Shown here in pieces: positions 54,380-64,000 of a stretch of DNA of 64,000 bases. The stretch is from Crotalaria pallida (taxonomy: Eukaryota; Streptophyta; Magnoliopsida; Fabales; Fabaceae): positions 97,593,290-97,657,289 of the forward strand of contig CM075649.1 in NCBI GenBank assembly GCA_037953625.1, written 5' to 3'. How positions within the stretch are numbered: the stretch's first letter is position 1; each line of letters starts with the position of its first letter. The notes under the pieces are model-generated. The model ran no database searches. It worked only from the letters and a program-made list of their open reading frames with translations, and was not told where the DNA came from. Position numbers and translations under genes: made by a program.

Positions 54380-56176
54380 TTATTTACTTGACTTAGGTAC
54401 CCAAGTTATCTTGGGTCCTTTGATGTTAGTTTGGGGTGTAGTCCCCTTCACAATCCATACATACTTTCCACTTGGTATACCAAATTTCTTAATATTGCAT
54501 TTATTTGTTGTATGCCCAAAAATACCACAATAATGACAAGTTGGAGTTTTTGAAAAATCAATTTTGGAGAAAGTACCAACTTTGCGAAAATTGCAATTTT
54601 TGGGTTTGGTATACCTAAGTCCGGTTCTATTACTATTATTCCTTTGATTAGAAAGCAAATGATCTAAGCATGTGTCTCCTCTTGTGAGCCTTTCAAATCT
54701 ATCATTCAAATTAAAAACTTCTTTTTCAAGAGATTTGCAATTATCACAAGTGGAGATATCATTTGTTTTCAAAACACAATTGCATGTAGAATTTGCATAA
54801 ATGAGTTCAAGGGTTTCATTTTGAAGCTTTAGCTCCTCTAGGGAGTTTTGTAATTCCAAAATTTTCTCTTGTTGCTTCAAAATGAAATTCTTTCTTTCAA
54901 CATTAATTTTTGCTAATTTCTTCAACTCTTTATGCATTTCTACATACACATTATAAAGTTCATTGAAGGAGGGAGAATTAGAATTAGTACTAGCATCGGA
55001 AAGATAATCTACCTCATTTGTGTTATCACTTGATTTCATGCTTGAAGATGCTTCTTCATCTAGCTTGGTCATCAAGCAAAGGTTAGCAAGTTCTTCATCT
55101 TCCGACGAACTAGTTGAGGATTGAATTTCCGGTTCATCCCACACTATATATGCCCTTTTTCCTTTAGATTGATTGGGCTTTCCTTTGTCATTCTCGGCCT
55201 TCTTTGAATTTGTTGGACAATTTGATCTATAATGGCCCGGCTTCCCACACCCATGACATATGATGTTGTCTTTATTGGTCTTGTTCCTTGGTTGAGCGTC
55301 CTTAGAGTCTCTTGATCTATTTCTATTGAAATTATTCTTCTTCTTAAGGAAACGTCCAAGTTTTTTGACCAACAACCCAAGTGTCTCATCATCGATATCC
55401 GAGTCGGAATCATCCACTAAAGAGAGTTCTTCATGTGCCTTTAGGGATTTTGAATTAGTTTTAAGAGCAATCCCTTTCTTCTTTTTATCGGCATCCTCAT
55501 TCATGGATAATCTTCTTAGCTCCATTTCATGCTCTTGAAGCTTCCTGAATTGTGTTGCTAAATCCATCTCGTTAAGATCCTTAGATTCCATAATGGCTGT
55601 GACTTTAGGTTGGCATTCCCTGCTAAGACATCTCAAAACTTTATTAACAACTTCACCATTATTTAGTCTTTTTCCAAGAGCAGAAAGATGATTAATGATG
55701 TGAGTAAAGCGCTTTTGCATGTCGCCTATGTTTTCATTTGGCAACATAAGAAAGAGCTCGTACTCATGCATGAGAGTGTTAAGCCTAGCCCTTCTAACCT
55801 CATTCGTGCCCTCATGTGTGACTTGTAAAGTGTCCCACATTTGTTTTGCATTAGTGCATTGTGATACTCTAAAGAATTCGTCATAAGACAATGCCGAAGT
55901 GATGATGTTTTTGGCTTTTAAATCATATTGAACTTTCTTCTTATCATCATCATTCCAACTTGACTTTGGTTTCAAAGAGACAGTATCATTAACTTTTGTT
56001 TGAGGAATAAAAGGCCCATTCTCTATGGCATTCCAAATTTCCATATCAATAGCTTCTATAAAAATTTTCATTCGGACCTTCCAATAAGCGTAGCCCTCAC
56101 CATTGAATAGTGGAGGACGATTAATGGAAGCTCCTTCACCACCAAAAGGATTAAAATTTGAGCCCATGATTTCCAA
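54380..56176 (-). CDS. SIRE gag
   Basis: An open 598-aa gag. Residues 20-220 form the copia-type gag core (FNGEGYAYWKVRMKIFIEA, ARLNTLMHEYELF). A CCHC knuckle lies at 307-320 (CHGCGKPGHYRSNC) and a second at 547-560 (CHYCGIFGHTTNKC). Between them are acidic Ser-rich stretches and a coiled coil around 415-455. The long C-terminal extension with a second knuckle is typical of SIRE. Starts 64 bp after the LTR; the primer site lies in between. Gag would package the RNA. Confidence 0.93.
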   Translation of the reverse strand: MEIMGSNFNPFGGEGASINRPPLFNGEGYAYWKVRMKIFIEAIDMEIWNAIENGPFIPQTKVNDTVSLKPKSSWNDDDKKKVQYDLKAKNIITSALSYDEFFRVSQCTNAKQMWDTLQVTHEGTNEVRRARLNTLMHEYELFLMLPNENIGDMQKRFTHIINHLSALGKRLNNGEVVNKVLRCLSRECQPKVTAIMESKDLNEMDLATQFRKLQEHEMELRRLSMNEDADKKKKGIALKTNSKSLKAHEELSLVDDSDSDIDDETLGLLVKKLGRFLKKKNNFNRNRSRDSKDAQPRNKTNKDNIICHGCGKPGHYRSNCPTNSKKAENDKGKPNQSKGKRAYIVWDEPEIQSSTSSSEDEELANLCLMTKLDEEASSSMKSSDNTNEVDYLSDASTNSNSPSFNELYNVYVEMHKELKKLAKINVERKNFILKQQEKILELQNSLEELKLQNETLELIYANSTCNCVLKTNDISTCDNCKSLEKEVFNLNDRFERLTRGDTCLDHLLSNQRNNSNRTGLRYTKPKNCNFRKVGTFSKIDFSKTPTCHYCGIFGHTTNKCNIKKFGIPSGKYVWIVKGTTPQTNIKGPKITWVPKSSK

Positions 56177-56225
56177 AATCGGATCTTTGTGAAAAAGCGT
56201 TTTAATGCTCGGATCTTTCGATCAA

Positions 56226-56237
56226 GCTCTGATACCA
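56226..56237 (-). other. SIRE primer-binding site, tRNA-iMet type
   Basis: The minus strand reads TGGTATCAGAGC two bases inside the right LTR. Confidence 0.92.
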
Positions 56238-56239
56238 CT

Positions 56240-57741
56240 TGTTGGAAACCAACAAGCGGCTCAAAATAGACTAGAGGGGGGGGGGGGGTGAATAGTATTT
56301 TGAAGCCTCAATACAAATATTTCGAATACTAAAGAGAATGGATTTGAGAAAACAAATTTTCTAACAAAAATATACTGTCTTAATCGATTAACTTCAGTAC
56401 TAATCGATTAATGCCGAAGCTAACTTTCGAACTAATCGATTAACTAAGTCGTTACTCGATTAATGCCGAAAGCAACTTAAAAACTAATCGATTAATTATC
56501 AGATTAATACGCTTAAAATCTGACAGAAATTCAGTTTTGATTGGAATTCAATGGAGATTGTAATACAGTGATGCACCAACAAATGATGAATGAATGATTG
56601 AACAATACTAAGTAAATTTACCAAGCCAAATTAGGTTGATTAACAAGGAAATGAAAAACCCCCAAAATAAAAGAAAGCTAGAAGAAATAAAAGCGAGAAG
56701 ACAAGATTTTATCCTGGTTCACTTTCACCCACTTGAAAACTACATCCAGTCCCCTCTATCAAAGATAGAGAGTTTCTACTAGATACTTCAAATGTTAGAT
56801 TACAATGTTAAGATGCAGCTCACACTAAGCTCTCCTATCTTAACCCCTTACAAAGAGAGTACCAATCTCTTTGCTAATCTACCCAAATGAATCCGTATCT
56901 TGTCCTCTTGAATTTGTTGAAGGATGCTCTCCAACCAAATTCTTTTCCACTTGCTTTGATATTCTTCAAAGACTTCAAATTTGTGAATCTTCACTTGTTG
57001 TTGAAAGCTTGATTGATACAACCCTTTGTTGTGAATAGCTCCAACACAAAATACTAAAACTAGAAAACTTGAATCTCAATAGAACTTAGAATATTGAATT
57101 GATTGTAAGTGAAGAAGATTGAAAGATGTTTGAATCTTGATAGCACAATTGAAAAATAGTAATAGCTCTTGAAAGAATATTGAAAGTATGTTTCTCTATA
57201 GTAAATTTTGAAAGAGTGTGTAACCTTGACAAAATAGAAAAGAAAAGCTTTTAAACAAAATATTATTTTTCTGTCACAACAGTAATTAATCGATTAACGT
57301 ATTACTCACTAATCGATTAACCTATGTTAATTCGTGCTAATCGATTAACGTTTAACACACTAATCGATTAACCTTTATTAACATAATCAGTGTTGTACAA
57401 TTATACGTGTTAATCGATTAACCCTATCAAGCTAATTGATTAACCACTGTAAAAAGTGATTAAAGATAAGCTTTTCAAAAATACTTTGATCAATACTTTA
57501 ATTAGAGCTATTTTTATCAAAATTCATCTTTCTTCACTATTAATCAAACAATATTAAAACCTATATTGAGATTTCTAAAACTACCACCCACTTTCATATG
57601 AAATGCAAAATTACATTGATTTACAAAATAAACAAAACCTAAGAACTACATCTCCAAGAGTGGTATGATGCTTCAAATGATTGTTGAATATGTTGTTGCT
57701 TGTCTTGTAGTTTGTTAGCATCAAAACTTCATAACTCTACA
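56240..57741 (-). repeat. SIRE right LTR (5' LTR)
   Basis: 1502 bp, nearly identical to the left LTR. It lacks about 25 bp (equivalent to 47665-47692) and has a longer G tract and a lost palindrome near 56500. Confidence 0.93.
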
Positions 57742-59396
57742 AGTGGTCGGCACTCATTGAAGGGATGCACGAAGGATGGGCCGACCTTAGGTTAAGTAAA
57801 AGATAAAAGACTTAAAAGACATACGCGGTGAGGTATGAGAGTGCGAAGTAGTGGAGAGGAAGATACCATAAGTATCTGCGGATACTTAGGAGGAGATTGC
57901 ATTAGGGGAGGACGATGACGGTGAACGTCAAGAAGTCTAGAGTATGTTTCTAGGAAGAACAAACTCCACATGTGGCGTACTAACTTGGTTGGGACTGGGT
58001 CTAATGCCATGGTAAGTTCTGCGAGCCCACTAGAAACATACTGTCGCCCCCTAGATTGCAAATCTAGAACAGTGAGAGGGACTGGAGTGGGGCATCTTGT
58101 TTGCCACTTTGAGACAGTGTGCCATGTATATGAATTGATATGATTATGATTTGAGGCTGAGACCTCCTGGTCTGGGACCATTTGAGTTTGAGACAGCTGT
58201 CGTGCCCGCACGGTAAAGGTCCTGTACTCCTGTTTGCTTCCGACTAGGTTGGGTGGATGACCGAGGAGATGTAGACGTGAGTGATAGCCGAGAATGGAAT
58301 GAATGTTTTGATGATATTTTATAATCCCCCAAATCAAGAGAAAGGTGTGAACTGATAAGAATGAATAAGAAGAAATCAAGAGTATGAGAAGAGAAGGAAA
58401 TGAGAAAGTAAGTTGATAAGAGAAAGAAAAATGATAACAAGGATGGTGATAATAATAATAATACGAGATAATAATAATATTACTCTTGATTGCTGTGTGC
58501 TTGTATGTTATATTGTTTGGGTCCTATTATCTTGCCTATCGTAATCCCACACCGTCGACGATGCGTCGTTCGGAACGCTTACTCTCTCCTGTTCGTTGGC
58601 ATATCGGTGTTGCTGGTATTTCAACGGGCAGATGGAGTACTGCATGGACATCACCACATGGAGTAAGTATGGAAGAGATTGGAAGCGTACTCCAAGCGGC
58701 TGGGTATGGACCGGCCATATTCAGGTTGTCATCCCCGACTCGGAGCATCAACTGAGTGGAGCTAACTTGGGGCCGCGCTTGGGACAAGTCACTGTGCGAG
58801 GATATCGAAACTACAAGGAGAAGGTGCAATATGAGAAACAGTGTAAGCCTACCACCAGAGAAGGAGTGAAGTTGGAGCCCAACGACAATACAGAGACAGC
58901 TACATGGGCGGCTTCATCTTCGAAAGCAAAAAGAGGACCCATGAAGAAGGAGGACCTCCACCCGATTGCCTTCAATAGGGCAGTGTGAGGATAGTATGGT
59001 TAGATTAAATTGTAGTGAGTGTTTGTGTCAAGGATTACCTGAGTGATGAACCATTAATGTAACTTAAGTTGCTCTGAAGCATGTCCAATTTTTAAGGATT
59101 GTAAGAATACTCTTTTATGAAACATGTTTAAGTCCTTTGAGGAGAGGAACAAAATTGGCTTAAAGTGGAACTAAACCGTTTTCTTAATAAGATGTTTTCG
59201 AAAAACAAGGTGAATGAGTTTTGGGTTTTAAGTAACAACTCGGTTTCCGAAAGAGAAGGTTGAAGGATGTCAATAACATTTTCAAAACCCTTCAACAATG
59301 TTTTACAAAAAAAAAAAAAATCTGGCCTCATTTTTGCAACATTAATGAACAAAAGTCAATTATTTTGGTTTACGAAAATCGGGCTGTTACATAGAT

Positions 59397-60636
59397 CCCT
59401 CATGGCAATTATGTTTCTAACTAAACTTTACCCCTTAATCCCTTAAGTGAGTAAAATTTATACAATTACCCAAAAGTATCCCTACAAGTTGAATAATTAT
59501 ATTGTTTGGTTGAAAGGCCTAATCTTAATCCTAATTTTCCAATTAAGGTTCAGATTACCAAAGCAAAACATAAAGTGATCAATTCTATGAATTGTAATTA
59601 AAACATAACCAAGCAATTTATTTGAAAGGAAAAACAATAATTCATAAATAAACAGCCAAATTAAGATCCATACAAATCCATCTTATTCCTAACAAGAGGT
59701 TCAATTATACATATTGGAAGAAGAAGAGAAACGAATGGAATAAACTAATAATCATAGACAATAATCAATTTACCCCCAAGAGATCTTCAATCTTCAAGTG
59801 GATCCCTCTAACAATGTTGATCTCCAATCCTTGTGCCTTGCCTCCTTGCTCTCAATTGCATAACAGTCTCTCTTCTCTAATCCTAATTTTATTCTAATCT
59901 CTAATTTGGCTCTGAAAAGTCTACAAAACCTAAAGGAAAAACCTATATTTAAAGTTTACAACTAATCCCAATTGATATGATATGATATGATAATATCCTA
60001 TTAGAATAATCTAATCTTTAAGAATCTTATCTACAAATAGAATTTATCATCAAAATCCTTCTAGAATCCCGTATTTGTGTATGACAGAAACTTCAACACT
60101 GATTTTGACCCTAAATATGGACGAATTTGAGCAAGCCTATTTCTAGATAAGTTGTAGATCTTTTCCTTAGCTTTAACATGATAACAAGATCGCCTCATTT
60201 GGATAAGCGTAGCTCACGTTATAGTCAAAACAGCAAACAGTGTCACTTTCTCGCATGTTGCGCGCCTGGGCGTATGAAGCAGCACGCCTGGGCGTGCCCC
60301 CTCTGATGAACCATAATTAGCGATGCACGCGCGCCTGGGCGCGCCATCCACGCGCCTGAGCGTGCATAACTGATTTCGACTCCGTTTCTCTCCGTTCTTG
60401 TGCCATTTTCAAGATCCTTTCATGCTATTCTCAGCTTCAATGATATTTTCTCCAAATTCAGCTCCAAAAGCACCTGAAACAAACACAAAACGGATCAAAA
60501 CGTTCAAAGGATTATAAATTACCTAACTTCCTAAAAACTATACAAAATGTACTTAATTTACAAGAGAAACAAGCCAAATCCATAGTAAAAGGGAGTCTAA
60601 ATCATACTCAAAACATCATATATTGGACCCAAATCA
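59397..60636 (-). repeat. Athila-type left LTR, second part
   Basis: Resumes GATCCCTCATGGCAATTATG exactly as in the right LTR (from 63956). It contains four copies of a GCGCCTGGGCGTG motif (60255-60365). The end is inferred from the adjoining polypurine tract (CTCCCCCAAACTTAG, 60637-60651, purine-rich on the minus strand). Confidence 0.75.
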
Positions 60637-62157
60637 CTCCCCCAAACTTAGTATTTTGCATGTCCCAGGAAAAAGTAAAATAAAAATTCTAAAACACAAA
60701 ACCAATTTCTAAATTAATATGAAAACACCTCATCTAAGACTCTAGACTCATGACTCGTACACTTTTCTTCACAAGCAATAAATTAAATCAACATCTGGTT
60801 AAAATCACAAACTATCAAAGAACCAGGAACTAGGGAACACTCTCAACCTTACTGTGTGTATCTCTCATGTGTATCAAAGGTTATAACAATTCACTCAAGA
60901 TTATACAATGACAATGTGTTACCATATGCTTGACCATAGACCCAAATCTCCACTGAAATTATTGAATACATGCAAAAATCAAAAGATCTTTATTTTGGTT
61001 ATAATGAGGCCATTGCTAAAGATGAAAGGTTGAATAAAAGAAAGATAGGATAAAACTAAGGGCTAAAAATATGTAATCAAACAAATTTCCCTCTAAAAAT
61101 TATGAATGAGCAATGAATACAATTAAGACTCACACTCAACTCCAAAATCATTATCATCCTTCTTTTCTTTTCACTTTTTTTTCTTCTATTCTCTTCCAAA
61201 TTTCTCTTTATTATTTTTTTTATAATTTTTTCATTTTTTTTACTTGGAAGAGAAATAGAACTCATAACACTTTTCACCAATTACTTTAACTTTTTCTTGA
61301 GTCATTCTCTCAATTGCTCATTCAAAATTTCCAAGGTACTCACAAAAATATTTCAATAGATGCAGGGTACCAAAGAAAAATCATAATATCTCATAAGGCT
61401 CAAAATGGGAAACTAAGGGACATTATCAATACAAATCAGTTGAAGGCCAGAAAAACACATCCTAAGTGCCTTAATCATTTTAATACATGCAATCAATTAT
61501 CAATCTCAAAATGGTCACCGTTCAAGTTCTACAACACAAAATCAAAGTGAACACACTCATGAAAGAATTAGGGGTTTAAATCACAAAAGTCAATATAAAT
61601 CACATACCCCTGTCAAGTGTATAGGCTCAAAAACTCACAGGCTAAACAGTCAGTTCACTAATAACTTGTTCCAAAACAGTTTATCAAAATAACCAGTTCT
61701 CAACAAAACTTAAAACTCAATCCAAAATAGTGTCATACAATCAATGAGTCATCATCCTAAATCAACTATTTGCATATATAATCAGAAAAATAGTCCTAAG
61801 CCTAGAATAATCATCTACTTCTACCCAAGACACAAACCAACACCACATATGGGAGAATAATTCAAGTCTGAAAATTTTTTATTTTGTCCACTCCCTTAAA
61901 CTTAGAGGTTGGCTTGTCTTCAAGCAAACTAATCTAAACTAAACTACAAAATAAAAATTAAAAACAAAAGCAAGGAGTTAGAAACTTCCCTTTGTAGCAC
62001 AACATTCTCTCATGATGCACCATGGAGGAGACTCCCCCAAAACTTATTCACCTGTGTCACATGAACAACTAAAAATAGTGCTAGAAGCACCTCATTAGTA
62101 GTTACATATAGAAAGCTCTATTCTCTTTATTCACTAACTAACTAAAAAAATAAAATA
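60637..62157. other. Noncoding internal region of the Athila-type element
   Basis: AT-rich with poly-A and TTTTT stretches. I find no ORF, repeat or structured element that I can support apart from the polypurine tract at its left end. Confidence 0.5.
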
Positions 62158-62623
62158 GGCAAAACTACTAGATTGGTCCTGTAAGTTATTTTTTGGTTGC
62201 GATTTCGTCCCATAACTTTTTTTCGTTTCAAATAAATCCGGAAGTTTTTAGCTTGTTTCAAATAAATCCTTCCACCCAATTTTTTCTTAACACCGTTGAT
62301 GGGAGCCTCCTATGTGGCAACCATTTGTCTTACATGGCTAAAACTCAACATTACACCCCCAAAATGATGTCATATGAGGCCAAAAGAGAAAACCAAAACA
62401 GTTAGGGATAGCCTAATAAACTTCTATTTTGGCCTCATACGACATTGTTTTTGGGTGTAGTGTTGAGTTTTAGCTTGGTAAGACCATTGGTTGCCACGTA
62501 GGAGGCTCCCATTAACGTTGTTAAGACAAAATTGGATGGAAGGATTTATTTGAAACGAAAAAAAGTTAAGGGACGAACTCGCAACCAAAAAATAACTTAC
62601 GGGACCAATCTAGTAGTTTTGCC
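62158..62623. mobile_element. MULE-type MITE with 9-bp target duplication
   Basis: A 466-bp, almost fully palindromic element. It begins GGCAAAACTACTAGATTGGT and ends with the exact inverse, and the arms pair nearly to the centre (62340-62375 against 62420-62450). It is flanked by AATAAAATA on both sides (62149-62157 and 62624-62632). A 9-bp duplication and long terminal inverted repeats are the signature of Mutator-like elements. No coding sequence. Confidence 0.93.
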
Positions 62624-62645
62624 AATAAAATAAAAACCTACACTA

Positions 62646-63389
62646 CTACATAATTACAAAGAATCCACCAGGATCCCAAATTCTATAGGTTAATTCCCAT
62701 GTGATGCAACAATAACAAGTTATTCCCACATCCCATGGGGCAAACCGTGGATGATAGTGGAGTAAGGAGGTTTCAAAAATAAGTTCAATCCCACTAGGGT
62801 CAAAATGTGCATTCCTTACTCCATGCATCATCTCAGACAAGTTATTTCTTTTCCCATTCATGAAAGTGTTAATTCCATGAATTAGGAAAACTACCTTTTC
62901 ATGTTCCTTATTGTTCAATAATGATTTAGATTGATTTTTAGATTTTTCTTGAAAGCACAGAGGTTGAATATAATGGAAAAAATTTGAGTCATCCAAGCAT
63001 GCAATAGATTTAACCAAATTTTTTAGTGCAAGAAATTCATCATGCAAGGGTGGATCCAATTTTTCTACCATATTCAAACCATCTAAAGTTTTATTTCGGT
63101 CCTCTTCCTCAAACTCATTATGCACATTTTTCTCTATTTGCTCCTCCATAAGAGTTTCATCATTGGTCACATCCATCACCACCACTTTTTCCTCTCTTTG
63201 AAGAGAGTCAAAAATTGTTGGTGATGCTTGTGACTCATCATCTAATGGTTTTGAAATGTGTTCAACCTTGATTTGGAGGTTCCTTGAATTGGAACCTTGA
63301 ATCGGGTAATAGGTTCTGAATTCTTCAATAAATTCTTTAGTGTTTTGAGCACATTTCTCTAAAGCTATTTCCCATGGATCTTTCTCCAC
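62646..63389 (-). CDS. Hypothetical ORF of the Athila-type element
   Basis: 247 aa, the only sizeable ORF in the internal region and on the element's sense strand. It opens MEKDPWEIALEKCAQNTKEF, is acidic in the middle and has EHEKVVFLIHGINTF later. It ends about 20 bp from the MITE, whose insertion may have trimmed the reading frame. I recognise no gag, protease or other domain. It might be a diverged gag-region product of a non-autonomous family; confidence in translation is low. Confidence 0.4.
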   Translation of the reverse strand: MEKDPWEIALEKCAQNTKEFIEEFRTYYPIQGSNSRNLQIKVEHISKPLDDESQASPTIFDSLQREEKVVVMDVTNDETLMEEQIEKNVHNEFEEEDRNKTLDGLNMVEKLDPPLHDEFLALKNLVKSIACLDDSNFFHYIQPLCFQEKSKNQSKSLLNNKEHEKVVFLIHGINTFMNGKRNNLSEMMHGVRNAHFDPSGIELIFETSLLHYHPRFAPWDVGITCYCCITWELTYRIWDPGGFFVIM

Positions 63390-63623
63390 AAGAATTGGCT
63401 CTACAAAAATTGGTTTCTTAGCTGTAGCTTCTAATTTCTCTAAAGCTATTTTAATGAAGTTTTCATATTACTTATGTTTTGTGCATAATAGTATGGAGAG
63501 TAAGGATCCGAAATAAATCTATCACAATCAAAATCATTATTAAAACTATAGTTATACATGAAAAGGGACAAGTTACACTAGTAATTACAAATAAGCACAA
63601 GAAAAAATTAGAATCGAATTTCA
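63390..63623 (-). other. 5' leader of the Athila-type element
   Basis: Untranslated sequence between primer site and the 247-aa ORF; small overlapping ORFs on both strands are not credible. Confidence 0.5.
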
Positions 63624-63642
63624 ATCCCCGGCAACGGCGCCA
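63624..63642 (-). other. Athila-type primer-binding site
   Basis: The minus strand reads TGGCGCCGTTGCCGGGGAT, complementary to the 3' end of plant tRNA-Asp, six bases inside the right LTR. It fixes orientation and family. Confidence 0.9.
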
Positions 63643-63648
63643 AAAACA

Positions 63649-64000
63649 TGTTGGCAATTCGGCAAGTGTACCGATCGCACAAGTAATAAAGAGTAAGTAA
63701 ATTATCGTTCCACTCGGGGATTGCAAATTGTTTCTAATTTCTTTCACCTAATTGCAATTACTATGTATAACTTGTATGGGTTTAGAGTTTAGAAAGGAAT
63801 GGAGAAAAGGTAGAATGAAACAATTCAGAAACTAAAAAGGTTTTTGAAGCAAATATGGAAAAGGTTAGGAACTTGGTTTCATTGTAGGATCAGGTTATTA
63901 ATTATGAAAATATGTTTTCCAATAAATCAAAAACTCTAGAAACAATAAAAGCTAGATCCCTCATGGCAATTATGTTTCTTACTAAACTTTACCCCTTAAT
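63649..64000 (-). repeat. Athila-type right LTR, truncated by window end
   Basis: The first 352 bp of the 5' LTR. It is uninterrupted where the left LTR carries the TAGAT insertion (AAGCTAGATCCCTC), which confirms the empty-site sequence. Confidence 0.93.

Larger units (their letters stand above)
47232..57741 (-). mobile_element. SIRE-type Ty1/copia retrotransposon, complete
   Basis: LTRs at 47232-48764 and 56240-57741 begin TGTTGGAAACCAACAAGC and end AACTCTACA. A perfect AGTGG duplication (47227-47231 and 57742-57746) flanks them. The minus strand reads iMet primer site, gag (598 aa), pol (1034 aa), an extra broken ORF and a polypurine tract. Long gag with two zinc knuckles, long LTRs and an ORF after pol fit the SIRE (Maximus) lineage. 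LTRs differ mainly by a ~25-bp deletion in the right copy, so insertion is recent. It sits in the solo LTR, making it the innermost layer on this side. Confidence 0.94.
42827..59391 (+). mobile_element. Solo-LTR-like Ty3 element of about 6 kb (plus a nested copia element)
   Basis: TGTAACACCCCGCAAATTCC...AATCGGGCTGTTACA is bounded by a perfect TAGAT duplication (42822-42826 and 59392-59396). Without the SIRE insertion it is about 6.05 kb. I find no primer site, pol ORF or repeated ends, so it reads as a very long solo LTR or an LTR-only derivative. Its termini resemble Tekay-type LTRs. It holds a hairpin GGACGT-CTGTT-ACGTCC (46387-46403) and a degenerate TTTTTGAAAAGA repeat field (46660-47160). 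Short ORFs in it (for example 58596-58988) match nothing I know. Confidence 0.75.
42518..64000 (-). mobile_element. Athila-type non-autonomous LTR element, cut by the window end
   Basis: TGTTGGCAATT(T/C)GGCAAGTGTACCG starts two LTR copies at 42518 and 63649. The left LTR runs 42518-42826 and, after a nested insertion, 59397-60636. The right LTR continues past the window. The minus-strand primer site next to the right LTR is TGGCGCCGTTGCCGGGGAT, the Athila-type site matching the tRNA-Asp 3' end. The 3-kb internal region has a single 247-aa ORF and no pol, so the element is non-autonomous. Confidence 0.85.

Noticed and set aside
58596..58988. 130-aa plus-strand ORF within the solo LTR
   Set aside because: No recognisable domain, overlapping an equally long antisense ORF, and inside noncoding LTR sequence. 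A captured fragment cannot be excluded.
63624..63642. tRNA-Asp gene fragment
   Set aside because: Only the 3' 18-19 bases match, exactly at the expected primer-binding position, and no tRNA body is present.

Overview
The window looks like repeat-dense intergenic DNA from a flowering plant, most likely a dicot and possibly a legume (weak guess). Every recognisable protein is a transposable-element protein or a plant gene fragment carried by one. The Ty3 and Ty1 lineages present (chromovirus, Tat, Athila-like, SIRE) are plant lineages. I see no free-standing host gene, no rRNA or tRNA gene and no CRISPR array. Family calls rest on motif recognition and direct repeat comparison; no database search was run.

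Layout. (1) 1-11052: a chromovirus (element A, minus strand) as LTR-internal-LTR, followed by a truncated second internal region, so two elements share one LTR. The flanking 118 bp (1-118) recurs at 11245-11364 without an insertion. (2) 11053-14471: fragments of two other LTR families and a scrambled 2.2-kb inverted repeat with a Stowaway-like MITE in its loop. (3) 14543-39930: a Tat-lineage Ty3 element (TSD ATATT) with two RNase H domains and a long antisense gene. Two elements sit inside it. One is a chromovirus-derived LTR element at 19334-28523 (TSD GGTCT) whose gag-protease-RT block is replaced by an intact AlkB-type dioxygenase ORF. The other is a CACTA transposon at 32866-38398 (TSD ATC) carrying exon fragments of at least four plant genes: phototropin LOV, glutamate receptor-like, phosphoethanolamine N-methyltransferase, and BAG6-type ubiquitin-like. 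(4) 39936-42517: an LTR-like tract with seven covarying hairpins, the continuation of the LTR interrupted by Tat. (5) 42518 to the window end: an Athila-type non-autonomous element. Its left LTR is split by a solo-LTR-like insertion (42827-59391, TSD TAGAT), itself split by a complete SIRE-type copia element (47232-57741, TSD AGTGG). A MULE-type MITE (62158-62623, 9-bp TSD) lies in its internal region.

Activity. The SIRE pol ORF and the AlkB ORF are open. Tat and element A are decayed, with stops mostly of the CAG-to-TAG and CGA-to-TGA kind expected from CHG and CG methylation. The AlkB element keeps equal-length LTRs, primer site and polypurine tract but lacks gag, protease, most of RT and the integrase catalytic Glu, so it must have moved using proteins supplied by other elements.

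Most worth following up: the retrotransposon-borne AlkB gene, the multi-gene-capture CACTA, and arrays of short hairpins in several unrelated LTR families whose stems change by compensatory substitution around a constant CCCAG-type loop.
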